DNA from: Porticoccus sp964395715
Lineage (GTDB): Bacteria > Pseudomonadota > Gammaproteobacteria > Pseudomonadales > Porticoccaceae
NCBI GenBank assembly: GCA_964395715.1
Contig: CAYNAU010000005.1
Span: forward strand, 1 to 64,000
Reading direction: 5' to 3'
DNA length: 64,000 bases
In this document: piece by piece, positions 56,502 to 64,000 of the stretch
How the letters are laid out: every line of letters starts with the position of its first letter
How positions within the stretch are numbered: the first letter of the stretch is position 1
Notes under the pieces: generated by a model
What the model saw: only the letters and a program-made list of their open reading frames with translations
The model's database searches: none
What the model was told of the DNA's origin: nothing
Program-made: the position numbers and the translations under genes

Positions 56502-56786
56502 CTAATGGCTGACCGGCTGTACCAACACCCACGGCTTGACCACCACCGACCACACCAGGGCATCGGTCTCCAGCCAGGCAACCGCTTGCTCATCCGTGAC
56601 CTGTCCGACCTGTCCGGCGGCCATCCAAGCCTCGACCTTTGCCTTGTTGTCCTGGCAGATTTCCCAGGCCACATCAATCAGGTCCAGCTCCGGCGCCACG
56701 TAGATGGTGGAACCATTGGCAAAAAATTTTTGCAGCTCCTGCCAGGCAATTTTTGCGGTTTCCTGTAGCAATTCTTCTTTCAACAT
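56502..56786 (-). CDS. DUF2288-family protein
   Basis: 94 residues from the ATG at 56786 (MLKEELLQETAKIAWQELQ); longer starts overlap the upstream oxidoreductase gene and are not conserved. DUF2288 features: 'WQELQKFFANGSTIYVAPELDLIDVAW' and 'LVWSVVVKPWVLVQ' in order. The function is unknown. It lies about 30 bases downstream of the flavoprotein gene and is probably co-transcribed. Confidence 0.88.
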   Translation of the reverse strand: MLKEELLQETAKIAWQELQKFFANGSTIYVAPELDLIDVAWEICQDNKAKVEAWMAAGQVGQVTDEQAVAWLETDALVWSVVVKPWVLVQPVSH

Positions 56787-56815
56787 GGCTCTCTTTCCGA
56801 AAATAGCTCTCTCAC

Positions 56816-58000
56816 TCAAACACTCTGCCCGGCGGCCACCCCGGACGCCCAGGCCCATTGAAAATTAAAGCCCCCCAGATGGCCAGTGATGTCCAGCACC
56901 TCGCCAATAAAATACAGGCCCGGCTGTAACTGGCTTTCCATGGTTTTGGAAGAGATTTCGCGGGTGTTGACTCCACCAAGAGTCACTTCTGCGGTGCGGT
57001 AACCCTCAGTACCGGAAGGCTTCAGCTGCCAGCTGTTCAGTTGTTCTGCCACTGCCAGTAACTGTTTATCCGGCCATTCCGCGAGAGGTGTCTCCGCACG
57101 CTCTGACCACCACAGCGCCTGTAATTCCTGCACCAGTTTGCGCGGCAGTTCCCTCGCCAGCAAGGTGCGCAATAATGCCCTAGGCTGTTGCGACTTCATG
57201 ATCAGTAACCACTTTGCCACATCAGTGTCGGGCAGCAGGTCTATGTGCACTTCCTGCCCCTCCCGCCAGTAACTGGACACCTGCAACACCGCCGGGCCAC
57301 TGAGTCCCCGGTGTGTAAAAAGGATATTTTCCCGGAAGGATTTACCCCCAGCCTTTACCTGGACCGGCACTGACACACCGCTGAGGGACTCCGACAGTAA
57401 TCTGAAACCATCGGTAAAAGTAAAAGGCACCAGCGCAGCCCTCAGGGGCACAATCTCATGGCCAAACTGCCGGGCCAGGCGGTAACCGATATCCGAGCCA
57501 CCCAGGGTTGGCACTGACAGGCCACCGCTGGCCACCACCAGGGCACGGGCCGCGAATGTCCCGAGGCTAGTCTCTAACCGGAAGCCATCATCAGTCTCAA
57601 TTTCCAGAATCTCGCAGCGGGTTTTTATGGTTACCCCACCATCACTGGCCTCTGCCAGCAGCAGGTCGAGAATATCCTGGGAGCGATCGTCGCAAAATAA
57701 CTGGCCGAGAGTCTTCTCGTGGTAGGCGATACCGTGTTTGTTGACCAGCTCAATAAAGTCCCACTGGGTATAGCGACTCAGGGCCGACTTGCAGAAATGG
57801 GGATTTTCGGACAGGAAATTATCCGGCTCCGTATAGAGGTTGGTGAAGTTACAGCGTCCTCCACCGGACATCAGTATTTTCTTGCCCGGTTTGTTAGCCC
57901 GCTCCAGCACCAGCACCCGATGGCCACGCCGACCCGCCACCGCGGCACACATCAGGCCCGCTGCACCAGCGCCAATAACAATCACATCCCAAGTGTTCAC
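56816..58000 (-). CDS. HI0933/YhiN-type flavoprotein (NAD(P)/FAD-dependent oxidoreductase)
   Basis: 394 residues. An FAD dinucleotide motif begins the protein ('VIVIGAGAAGLMCAAVAG'), followed by 'NKPGKKILMSGGGRCNFTN', the hallmark of the HI0933 family, and 'GEVLDITGHLGGFNFQWAW' near the end. The family is widespread in bacteria but its substrate is unknown. It is divergent from ppnP. Confidence 0.93.
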   Translation of the reverse strand: MNTWDVIVIGAGAAGLMCAAVAGRRGHRVLVLERANKPGKKILMSGGGRCNFTNLYTEPDNFLSENPHFCKSALSRYTQWDFIELVNKHGIAYHEKTLGQLFCDDRSQDILDLLLAEASDGGVTIKTRCEILEIETDDGFRLETSLGTFAARALVVASGGLSVPTLGGSDIGYRLARQFGHEIVPLRAALVPFTFTDGFRLLSESLSGVSVPVQVKAGGKSFRENILFTHRGLSGPAVLQVSSYWREGQEVHIDLLPDTDVAKWLLIMKSQQPRALLRTLLARELPRKLVQELQALWWSERAETPLAEWPDKQLLAVAEQLNSWQLKPSGTEGYRTAEVTLGGVNTREISSKTMESQLQPGLYFIGEVLDITGHLGGFNFQWAWASGVAAGQSV

Positions 58001-58100
58001 AACCGGGCCCGTAAAAATATCAGAGGGCGCATTCTAACCACCGGTCACTGCGGGTACTATAGCGTCCCGTTTATTCGTCCCTCTGAATGAGAATTTCCCT

Positions 58101-58382
58101 ATGTTTAAAGTGAACAACTATTTTGATGGCACTGTGGTTTCCATTGGCTTTCAGACCGAAACCCTGCCCGCCACCGTCGGCGTGATGGCCCCGGGCGAGT
58201 ATGAGTTTGGCACCAGTAAGAAAGAAGTGATGACGGTGGTGAGCGGTGCACTGACTGTGAAACTGCCCGGCAGTGATAACTGGCAGACCTTTAACGCCGG
58301 CGACAGCTTTGAAGTGGCCGCCAACCAGACCTTCCAATTACAAGTAGCAGTGGATACGGCTTATCTTTGTACTTATGAGTAA
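58101..58382 (+). CDS. ppnP: Pyrimidine/purine nucleoside phosphorylase PpnP
   Basis: 93 residues, the standard size of this cupin (formerly DUF1255/YaiE). It phosphorolyses nucleosides to a base and ribose-1-phosphate. The family start 'MFKVNNYFDGTVVSI' and 'GVMAPGEYEFGTSKKEVMTVVSGAL' are clear. Monocistronic; a hairpin-forming element lies directly behind it. Confidence 0.94.
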   Translation: MFKVNNYFDGTVVSIGFQTETLPATVGVMAPGEYEFGTSKKEVMTVVSGALTVKLPGSDNWQTFNAGDSFEVAANQTFQLQVAVDTAYLCTYE

Positions 58383-58387
58383 ATCCC

Positions 58388-58543
58388 AACAGTCTGTCTG
58401 AAAGCGTTTTTGAGGCAGGCGATACAAGGCAAGAAAAACCGAAAAGGCGGAGTTTAGCGAGTCTCTTCAACAGACCTATTGAGCACCTTGAGGTTTTTCT
58501 TAACGCCGTAGCGGCCACGCAGATAGATTTTCAGCGGGCTGTT
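58388..58543. repeat. MITE-like intergenic element with nested inverted repeats
   Basis: Imperfect terminal repeats, AACAGTCTGTCTGAAA (58388-58403) and TTTTCAGCGGGCTGTT (58528-58543), enclose a perfect inner 10-bp inverted repeat, AAGAAAAACC (58431-58440) and GGTTTTTCTT (58492-58501). No gene is inside and only this copy is in the window. It could be a small non-autonomous element or an intergenic repeat family of the genome. Its right end touches the stop of the acetyltransferase gene. Confidence 0.45.
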
Positions 58544-58787
58544 AAAGGAATCTCTGCACGTACCAGCAGGTCGCCCTGACCTTGAGCCCCTGCTGGTTTG
58601 CCCAGGCCAGCCCCGCTCTCACCAGTTTTTCTGCCAGGCCATGATTGCGATACTCCGTCGGCACATAGGTGCGGGAGAAATTTACCGTATTACCGGGCAA
58701 TAACTGATACTCCAGCACTGCGCGCCCCTGTTCCAGTTCGATCAGGAAACACCCTTGCTGATCATCGTGAACAATTTCAGTTTCCAT
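58542..58787 (-). CDS. Small GNAT-type N-acetyltransferase (YjdJ/YidJ-like)
   Basis: 81 residues. Short GNAT proteins of this kind consist of 'GRAVLEYQLLPGNTVNFSRTYVPTEYRNHGLAEKLV', with the acetyl-CoA pyrophosphate loop in 'YRNHGLAEKLVRAGL', and 'GLKVRATCWYVQRF' at the end. They are related to the Gtt1/NATD1 type. Substrate unknown. It overlaps the GIY-YIG gene by 11 bases. Its stop codon lies in the end of a possible MITE-like element. Confidence 0.88.
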   Translation of the reverse strand: METEIVHDDQQGCFLIELEQGRAVLEYQLLPGNTVNFSRTYVPTEYRNHGLAEKLVRAGLAWANQQGLKVRATCWYVQRFL

Positions 58788-59040
58788 CTTCCGTGCCCTC
58801 CGCGATCAGTGCCAGCTTCTGCTGTCGCCCCAGTTGTTTGATGGCCGCCTCCCGTTTCGAGGCCATGCTGCGATCCTCTGCGGGCTCAACATACACCACT
58901 CTTATCGGCTGTCGCCCATTGAAATAACGGGCACCCTGCCTGCCATCCCGATGCTCAGCAAAGCGGCGCGTCACGTCGGTGGTAATACCGGTGTAGAGAG
59001 AACCGTCACTGGCCTCAATCATATACACAAACCAGCTCAT
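58777..59040 (-). CDS. GIY-YIG nuclease-family protein (YhbQ-like)
   Basis: 87 residues. The GIY-YIG core reads 'WFVYMIEASDGSLYTGITTDVTRRFAEH', with the catalytic Arg in 'DVTRRF' and the Glu in 'SKREAAIKQL'. The UPF0213/YhbQ family shows DNA-binding and weak nuclease activity. The ATG follows the sprT stop with no spacing, so the two are translationally coupled. Confidence 0.93.
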   Translation of the reverse strand: MSWFVYMIEASDGSLYTGITTDVTRRFAEHRDGRQGARYFNGRQPIRVVYVEPAEDRSMASKREAAIKQLGRQQKLALIAEGTEDGN

Positions 59041-59559
59041 TCAGGCGGCCACCAGGTGGTTGCCGCAATCCCGACAGAGGTAGCGCGCCTCGCCGCTCTG
59101 TATCTTGAAATGACGACGCGTACCCAGACGGTGAGACTGACATCCACAGTGGTAATCAAACTGCCGTTCCCGACGTACCGGGATGCCATCCAGGTCAAAT
59201 CGGGCAGTGGCGCGACTATTCACGCCAAAGGCATCCATAATGTTACGCCACTCGGCGCCATGCGGTTTGACCCGGCGAATGCCGTAGAGACAGTCCACCA
59301 AATAATGGGCCACCTCATGAGGTACGGTCACACGCAATCCGTCATCGAAATATTTGGCAAAAATCCAGGGGTTGTAACGAATTAACCGCTGCCGGCCCTT
59401 GACGCGATACATGCCAGCTGTGCGCCCGCGGAGGTCGAAAACCACCGGCACTTCGGCAAAACGGCGGCCCAACAGGTCGCTCCCCAACCCGATAAAGTGT
59501 TGGGTCTGTTCCAGTACCTGCTGTTGAAGTGCCTGACCAATGGGGGAGATCGTTTCCAT
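59041..59559 (-). CDS. sprT: SprT-like zinc metalloprotease
   Basis: 172 residues. The HExxH motif is 'VPHEVAHYL' near residue 80, and the third ligand His is in 'KPHGAEWRNIM'. A zinc-ribbon (CGC, H, CRDC) closes the protein, as in bacterial SprT and the eukaryotic Spartan protease. First gene of the run sprT, yhbQ-like, GNAT. It is divergent from the PHP phosphatase gene. Confidence 0.92.
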   Translation of the reverse strand: METISPIGQALQQQVLEQTQHFIGLGSDLLGRRFAEVPVVFDLRGRTAGMYRVKGRQRLIRYNPWIFAKYFDDGLRVTVPHEVAHYLVDCLYGIRRVKPHGAEWRNIMDAFGVNSRATARFDLDGIPVRRERQFDYHCGCQSHRLGTRRHFKIQSGEARYLCRDCGNHLVAA

Positions 59560-59641
59560 GACCGCAGTATAGCGGCTTGTGCCCTACGGCCATAACAACG
59601 CCCAGGCCCACACGCGTACCAAAACTGACTCTAGATGGCGC

Positions 59642-59647
59642 TATAAT
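59642..59647 (+). promoter_or_regulatory. -10 element TATAAT upstream of the PHP phosphatase gene
   Basis: A perfect TATAAT lies 31 bases before the preferred ATG at 59678; no clear -35 hexamer is seen. It supports the late start, since any start before it would be outside the transcript. Confidence 0.45.
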
Positions 59648-59677
59648 GGTTTGTTTCGCCTCACAATGGATTGCCAC

Positions 59678-60499
59678 ATGCTCTACGATCTGCACTGCCA
59701 CAGCACCTGCTCCGACGGGGCCCTTGAGCCGGCACAACTGGTGCAGCGGGCAGCCGATGCAGGGGTGGAGGTGCTGGCGATCACCGATCACGACACTACC
59801 GCGGCCTTCGGCCAATTGCAGCCATCTTCAAACCTGCCTCTGCAGGTGATTCCCGCCATCGAGTTCTCGACCAGCTGGCGAAAAATTGGCGTGCATATTG
59901 TCGGCCTGAATATCCGACCCGACAGCGATGCCATGCGTGCCGGCTGTCACTACCAGCAACAGGCCCGCAAACAACGTGCCGAACAGATTGCCGAAAAACT
60001 TCACCATCTCGGCCTGCCCGACACGTTGGAAGGAGCAAAGGCACAGGCTGGCAGTGACATTGTGGGGCGCCCCCACTTTGCACAGCACCTCATAGAGATC
60101 GGCGCGGTCAGCAATATGCGTCAGGCATTCAAGAAATACCTCGGCTCCGGCAAGCCCGGCGATGTCAAACAGCTGTGGGCCACGCTGCCCCAAATTGTTC
60201 AGTGGATCCGCGATGCTGGCGGCACTGCCGTGCTGGCCCACCCGGACAAGTACAATCTCACCCGCACCAAGTTGCTGGCACTGCTGGACGACTTTGTGAC
60301 TGTTGGCGGTCAGGGCCTGGAAGTGATTTCCGGGCGCCAGCTGCCATCATTGACCCGCGACCTGACCAATATCTGCGTACAGAAGACACTGTTAGCCTCC
60401 TGTGGTTCAGACTTCCATCAGCCGGATCAGCCATGGGCAGAACTGGGTCAGTTCCCCGGTTTGCCGGACACCTGCCGACCGGTATGGGATCACTGGTAG
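59678..60499 (+). CDS. rnm: PHP-domain phosphatase/5'-3' exoribonuclease (RNase AM, TrpH-like)
   Basis: 273 residues from the ATG at 59678 (MLYDLHCHST); GGA lies 8 bases upstream. An ATG at 59666 is an alternative. PHP metal ligands are seen in order: 'DLHCHSTCSDG', 'AITDHDTT', 'PAIEFST', 'VHIVGLNI', 'LAHPDKYNLTR' and 'GSDFHQPDQP'. The E. coli relative YciV/RNase AM dephosphorylates 3',5'-nucleotides and trims 5' ends of rRNA. It is followed 9 bases later by a small conserved gene. Confidence 0.92.
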   Translation: MLYDLHCHSTCSDGALEPAQLVQRAADAGVEVLAITDHDTTAAFGQLQPSSNLPLQVIPAIEFSTSWRKIGVHIVGLNIRPDSDAMRAGCHYQQQARKQRAEQIAEKLHHLGLPDTLEGAKAQAGSDIVGRPHFAQHLIEIGAVSNMRQAFKKYLGSGKPGDVKQLWATLPQIVQWIRDAGGTAVLAHPDKYNLTRTKLLALLDDFVTVGGQGLEVISGRQLPSLTRDLTNICVQKTLLASCGSDFHQPDQPWAELGQFPGLPDTCRPVWDHW

Positions 60500-60507
60500 A
60501 ATGGCCG

Positions 60508-60849
60508 ATGACCATGGCAGATAACCCGCCCTTCAAAAAGCCTCCGAATAAGTCCCAGTTGCGCAGGGAACTGCAGCAGCAGATACAGGACTACCTGAAA
60601 CACGGCGGTGAAATACACCAGATACCCCGCGGCGTCAGCGGCCGGGACAACCCTATGGAGGGGTTGCCCATGTCCTTTTTCAGCCAGCCAAAAGCCGAGC
60701 GCACGCCCGTCCCGGAAGTGGTCGCCGCGCTGGATGCCCGTCGCCAGAAGAAATCCAGGCCGGCAAAAACAGCCCCCGGGAAACCAAAAGAAAAAATCAT
60801 CTACGACGACTTCGGGGAACCTATCCGCAAAATCTGGGTGGATGAATAA
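60508..60849 (+). CDS. Small conserved protein of unknown function (SutA-like motif)
   Basis: 113 residues from the ATG at 60508, or 111 from 60514. It is basic and probably mostly disordered: 'LRRELQQQIQDYLKHGGEIHQIPRG' is a helix with a GGxxxQI turn, and the end 'IIYDDFGEPIRKIWVDE' is acidic-aromatic. The helix plus GGE/GGK turn recalls the central part of the Pseudomonas regulator SutA, which binds RNA polymerase, but I see no further similarity. It starts 8 bases after the PHP phosphatase stop, probably as one operon. Confidence 0.75.
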   Translation: MTMADNPPFKKPPNKSQLRRELQQQIQDYLKHGGEIHQIPRGVSGRDNPMEGLPMSFFSQPKAERTPVPEVVAALDARRQKKSRPAKTAPGKPKEKIIYDDFGEPIRKIWVDE

Positions 60850-60953
60850 CTGCCAACTCGCTTCATCACCTGGGCTATGATCAAATGATCCGACATGTGC
60901 TTTATTGACTGCATGCGTGATGTTGACTGATGGCAGGTTTTGCAGGGCTGGCG

Positions 60954-61985
60954 ATGAAAATAACAAAGAAAAACCTGGACGCAGCGGTTCAGGAAAACAT
61001 TATCAGCAGCGAACAGGCGGAGAAATTATTCCTGTTCCTGAAAGACAACCCCTCCAGTGGCCCCCGGTTCGACTTTACCCACGTGCTCTATTACCTGGGA
61101 GGACTCATTGCCATCAATGCGATGACCCTGTTTATGACCCTGGGGTGGGAGATGTTTGGTGGCTGGGGCATTCTGGCAATGTCACTGGTTTATGCCGTTC
61201 TGGCGCTGAAACTGACCCACGTGTTTCAGCAAAAAGGTTACCCGGTTCCTGCGGGTATCTGCGCCACCTTCGTGGTTACCCTCACCCCGCTGGCCATTTA
61301 CGGCCTGCAGCAAGGGCTGGGCATATGGCCGGATGACACCGCCTACCGTGAGTACCATCGCCTGATCAAATGGCACTGGATCTATATGGAATTGGGTACT
61401 CTGGCCGTGGGCGTTATCGTGGCCTGGAAATACAAGTATCCGTTTCTGATCATGCCGATCGCGGTCACGCTGTGGTACATGTCCATGGATATTGCCGCCA
61501 TGCTTGCCGCAGGCAGCCCGGATTTTGAGCTCAGGGCAATTGTCTCCATGTACTTTGGCCTGGCTTTTGTTTGCCTCGCCTTCTGGGTGGACATTCGGGC
61601 CAGAAATACCGCCGATTATGCCTTCTGGCTTTATATCTTCGGTGTGATAACTTTCTGGGGCGGAATGACGTTTCAATATTCCGACAGCGAGCTCGCCAAG
61701 TTTTTCTACTTCTGCATCAATATCCTGATGCTGGGCATTGGCGTCGCCCTGGTGCGCCGTGTTTTTGTGGTATTTGGCGCGATTGGCTGCTGCACCTATC
61801 TGGGCCACCTGGCTTACCGGGTTTTCGAAGACAGCTGGCTATTCCCGATTGTATTAACAGTGCTGGGCTTCACCATCATTTATCTCGGTGTGCTCTGGCA
61901 AAAAAACGAACCCCGGATTACCGCAAAAATACGCAGTGTTTTGCCCCTGCCGATGAGAGAGCTGCTTGAGGCAAGATCCCGGTAA
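60954..61985 (+). CDS. DUF2157-like polytopic membrane protein
   Basis: 343 residues from the ATG at 60954, with AGGG upstream; an in-frame ATG at 60930 is possible. A cytoplasmic N-terminal helix (about 1-35, 'LDAAVQENIISSEQAEKLFLFL') is followed by about nine membrane helices. The layout resembles DUF2157 proteins, a family without assigned function. The rhodanese gene begins 60 bases later. Confidence 0.78.
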   Translation: MKITKKNLDAAVQENIISSEQAEKLFLFLKDNPSSGPRFDFTHVLYYLGGLIAINAMTLFMTLGWEMFGGWGILAMSLVYAVLALKLTHVFQQKGYPVPAGICATFVVTLTPLAIYGLQQGLGIWPDDTAYREYHRLIKWHWIYMELGTLAVGVIVAWKYKYPFLIMPIAVTLWYMSMDIAAMLAAGSPDFELRAIVSMYFGLAFVCLAFWVDIRARNTADYAFWLYIFGVITFWGGMTFQYSDSELAKFFYFCINILMLGIGVALVRRVFVVFGAIGCCTYLGHLAYRVFEDSWLFPIVLTVLGFTIIYLGVLWQKNEPRITAKIRSVLPLPMRELLEARSR

Positions 61986-62045
61986 ACGGGCATGCAACCA
62001 TCAGGGAAGCCACCCTTATTCCACACACAACATACGGAAACACAC

Positions 62046-62444
62046 ATGGCCGTCACCAAAAGCTACAAACAACTGTTGCAGGAAGCTTCGGAAAAAATAG
62101 ATACCCTGCCGGTTGAGGAAGCCAGAATACTGGTGGGCAATGCCGATGTTGTTTTTGTCGACATTCGCGAACCCCACGAACTGGACAGAGAGGGCATGAT
62201 TCCAGATGCCATACACGTTCCACGAGGCGTACTGGAATTTATCGTCACCCCCGACAGCCCCTACTTCAAGCCCGTTTTTGCTGAAGACAGACAGTTTGTT
62301 CTGTACTGCCAGTCCGCCTGGCGTTCAGCTCTGGCCACTGCCACGTTAAAGGAGTTGGGGCTGGACAGGGTCTGTCATATTGAAGGGGGATTTTCGGCGT
62401 GGAAAAATGCCGGGGGCGAGACCTGTTCAAAAGTCCCCGAGTGA
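62046..62444 (+). CDS. Rhodanese-like domain protein
   Basis: 132 residues from the ATG at 62046 (MAVTKSYKQLLQEA); an earlier in-frame ATG adds 18 unconserved residues. A single rhodanese domain has 'VFVDIREPHELDREGMIPDAIHVPRG' and the active-site loop 'LYCQSAWRSALA' with the catalytic Cys, then 'HIEGGFSAWKNAGG'. It probably transfers sulfur or reduces a persulfide in the cytoplasm. The gene lies 60 bases after the membrane-protein gene on the same strand. Confidence 0.92.
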   Translation: MAVTKSYKQLLQEASEKIDTLPVEEARILVGNADVVFVDIREPHELDREGMIPDAIHVPRGVLEFIVTPDSPYFKPVFAEDRQFVLYCQSAWRSALATATLKELGLDRVCHIEGGFSAWKNAGGETCSKVPE

Positions 62445-62782
62445 CAGTGTTTACACCCTTCATGCCAGATTCGACAACGCTATACATAAAGTAAGTACCC
62501 CGGTTACTTCTACCGGGAGCAACAACAGATAGGTGATCGCCTTTTTCCGGGAACACCACGTCTCGGCTCCCAATGAGAATCCAACCAAGAATCTTTTTTT
62601 ATTCCTGTCTCACCCGACGTGCCTTTCAACACATTTTTCACCGTTAAACATCCTAAAAAAGATCGTTGACCTGTGTTTTAGACACAGGTCTACAATTAAT
62701 ACAAAGGGTGTCCAAACCACCAGATAAAAAGGCGCTGGCTACCCGGGAAAATCACATTCACAAGCATCATTGGTAGAAGAAT
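62445..62782. other. Intergenic region before the MerR gene
   Basis: About 340 bases without a convincing gene. Apart from the MerR-type promoter at 62666-62696 I see no structure; a short reading frame across that promoter is not credible. Confidence 0.5.
62666..62696 (+). promoter_or_regulatory. MerR-type promoter with 19-bp spacer and operator dyad
   Basis: -35 TTGACC (62666-62671) and -10 TACAAT (62691-62696) are 19 bp apart, the overlong spacing MerR-family activators correct. The spacer holds the perfect dyad GACCTGTG-N7-CACAGGTC (62668-62690). The regulator's own gene and the ATPase lie directly downstream, so the operon is autoregulated. Confidence 0.85.
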
Positions 62783-63187
62783 ATGCACGTCAATGAACTC
62801 GCTATTCGCATCGGGGTAACACCTGACACAGTGCGTTACTACACCCGCATCGGTCTGCTAAAACCCAATAAAAATCCCATCAACGGTTACAAAACCTACA
62901 GCGAACAAGAGTGCCACCGCTTGCGTTTCATTACCGATGCCCGAGTGTTGGGATTTTCCGTGGACGATATTCGACAGATTCTCGGAGTAGCCGACACCGG
63001 GAAAACTCCCTGCCCGATTGCCCGGGAATTAATTGAAATCCGGCTGCAGGAGCTTGAGGAACGTTTCCAGAACATGGTTCGTTTGCGCCAGCGCATGCTG
63101 GATGCAGTCGCCTCCTGGAAAGACAAGCCCGACCAGGAGCCCAATGGGCACGCCATCTGTCACCTGATAGAGGAGTTCTCAGAATGA
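62783..63187 (+). CDS. MerR-family heavy-metal-responsive regulator
   Basis: 134 residues. HTH 'VNELAIRIGVTPDTVRYYTRIGLLKPNKNP' followed by the dimer coiled coil. Metal-sensing Cys are Cys77 (TPCPIAREL, at the start of the dimer helix) and Cys126 near the C-terminus (HAICHLIEE); the arrangement fits a metal sensor of the ZntR/CadR/PbrR or CueR kind, without deciding between mono- and divalent metals. It overlaps the ATPase gene by 4 bases and is expressed from the 19-bp-spacer promoter. Confidence 0.92.
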   Translation: MHVNELAIRIGVTPDTVRYYTRIGLLKPNKNPINGYKTYSEQECHRLRFITDARVLGFSVDDIRQILGVADTGKTPCPIARELIEIRLQELEERFQNMVRLRQRMLDAVASWKDKPDQEPNGHAICHLIEEFSE

Positions 63188-64000
63188 ATACGCCCGACCA
63201 CAAACCCCATGATCACTGCGCCCAGGATCGGTCACATCACCACCAGGAGCAAAACCAGGATCATCACGAACACCCTCAGGGTGAAGCCCACTGGGAGTTA
63301 CTGGTGGAGGGAGCTAGCTGTGGCAGCTGTGTTGCCAAGATTGAAGCGTCACTCAACCGCGTACCTGGCGTGAGTAAGGCGGAGATGAATTTCGCCCAAC
63401 GCACCGTCAGTGTCAGCGGCAATACCGATCTGCAATCCCTAGTCAACGCGGTGGAAGGAGCCGGTTATCACGCCACCGCCAGCGCAGCGGCCAGTGAGAG
63501 TGACGCCCTCGCCGAGAAAGAAAAGGCGGACTTGGCCTACTACAAGCGCCTGATGCGAGAAATGGCCATTGCTCTCGGCCTTGGTATTCCGCTGATGATT
63601 TACAGCGTGGCCGGGGGCGAGATGACCATCACCACCCCGACACAGCAGTTTGCCTGGCTCGCTATCGGGATTCTGACCCTGGCCGTAATGCTGTACTCCG
63701 GAAGACACTTTTTTGTCGGCGCCTGGCAGTCCGTCAAAAACCACTCCGCCAATATGGACACCCTGATCGCCCTCGGCACCGGTACCGCCTGGCTGTATTC
63801 CATGGTGGTAGCACTGGTCCCCGAGCTGGTACCGGAAATGGCCCGGCATGTGTATTTCGAAGCCACCACCATGATCATCGGTCTGATTAACCTGGGGCTG
63901 GCCCTGGAGCTCAAGGCCCGCGGTCGCACATCCGAGGCCATCAAACGGCTGATCGGGTTACAGGCGAAAACCGCCCGGGTGGTCCGCCAGGATCGTGAGC
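63184..64000 (+). CDS. Heavy-metal (probably copper) P-type ATPase, N-terminal part (runs off window)
   Basis: The first 272 residues are visible; the gene continues beyond the window end. A His-rich N-terminus (HDHCAQDRSHHHQEQNQDHH) precedes a heavy-metal-associated domain with GASCGSC (Cys46, Cys49). Membrane helices start near residue 118 and include the conserved 'GRHFFVGAWQSVKNHSANMDTLIALGT' region. This is a P1B-type pump; the His tail and HMA fit Cu(I) or Ag(I) efflux, while the transmembrane metal motif (CPC/CPH) lies outside the window. Its ATG overlaps the MerR stop (ATGA), so they form one operon. Confidence 0.92.
   Translation, partial: MNTPDHKPHDHCAQDRSHHHQEQNQDHHEHPQGEAHWELLVEGASCGSCVAKIEASLNRVPGVSKAEMNFAQRTVSVSGNTDLQSLVNAVEGAGYHATASAAASESDALAEKEKADLAYYKRLMREMAIALGLGIPLMIYSVAGGEMTITTPTQQFAWLAIGILTLAVMLYSGRHFFVGAWQSVKNHSANMDTLIALGTGTAWLYSMVVALVPELVPEMARHVYFEATTMIIGLINLGLALELKARGRTSEAIKRLIGLQAKTARVVRQDRE

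Noticed and set aside
62533..62727. 64-codon frame across the MerR promoter
   Set aside because: It runs through the -35, operator and -10 and has no ribosome site or known domain.

Overview
The window looks like chromosome from a heterotrophic, probably marine gammaproteobacterium of the Cellvibrionales/Spongiibacteraceae type. This is inferred from an Xps-type type II secretion operon, a Pseudomonas-like split B12-dependent ribonucleotide reductase (NrdJa/NrdJb), gammaproteobacterial housekeeping genes (rlmJ, rimO, slyD, yaeQ, ppnP, sprT) and catabolic genes for propionate, ketone bodies and succinate semialdehyde. No rRNA, tRNA, CRISPR array, transposase or integrase was seen.

Layout. 1-5.2 kb: the end of a secreted Ig-like repeat protein, convergent with a giant secreted repeat protein that contains a 100-N assembly gap inside a 318-bp tandem repeat. 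5.2-6.0 kb: an AT-rich regulatory region with a perfect CRP-type site. 6.0-16.6 kb: the operon gspE-F-G-H-I-J-K-L-M-N-D. 16.7-24.1 kb: the methylmalonyl-CoA operon (mutase, pccB, pccA, meaB, mce), divergent from an AraC-type regulator. 25.4-27.1 kb: an SDR enzyme and a divergent pair of small HTH proteins around three 14-bp palindromes. 27.3-29.6 kb: gabD and an esterase. 29.9-31.2 kb: a short integron-cassette array with three attC-like sites and three small membrane proteins of unknown function, without an integrase in the window. 31.3-34.6 kb: rlmJ, nhaA, lipocalin, exported globin. 34.5-42.5 kb: DUF3034 barrel, GGDEF/EAL protein, cupredoxin, gcvP, gcvT. 42.6-44.0 kb: LysR regulator and shikimate kinase. 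44.0-47.1 kb: nrdJb/nrdJa with tandem NrdR-like boxes. 47.4-53.9 kb: slyD, rimO, 3-hydroxybutyrate dehydrogenase, scoAB with a LysR regulator, and two conserved small proteins. 53.9-62.4 kb: mostly small stress or housekeeping genes. 62.5-64 kb: a MerR-type regulator and the start of a heavy-metal P-type ATPase.

How the genes fit together. PccAB, epimerase, mutase and the MeaB chaperone form the complete route from propionyl-CoA to succinyl-CoA. The mutase and NrdJ both need adenosylcobalamin. BdhA and ScoAB convert 3-hydroxybutyrate to acetoacetyl-CoA. The cupredoxin, GGDEF/EAL, DUF3034 and globin genes overlap or nearly touch and look co-transcribed, suggesting an envelope system that couples a redox or gas-binding protein to c-di-GMP turnover. 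The giant secreted protein directly follows the type II secretion operon on the same strand, so it is a candidate substrate, but this is inference.

The least explained parts are the attC cassette array, the two-HTH switch with its palindromes, the exported-globin operon, and a 156-bp hairpin-forming element near 58.4 kb.
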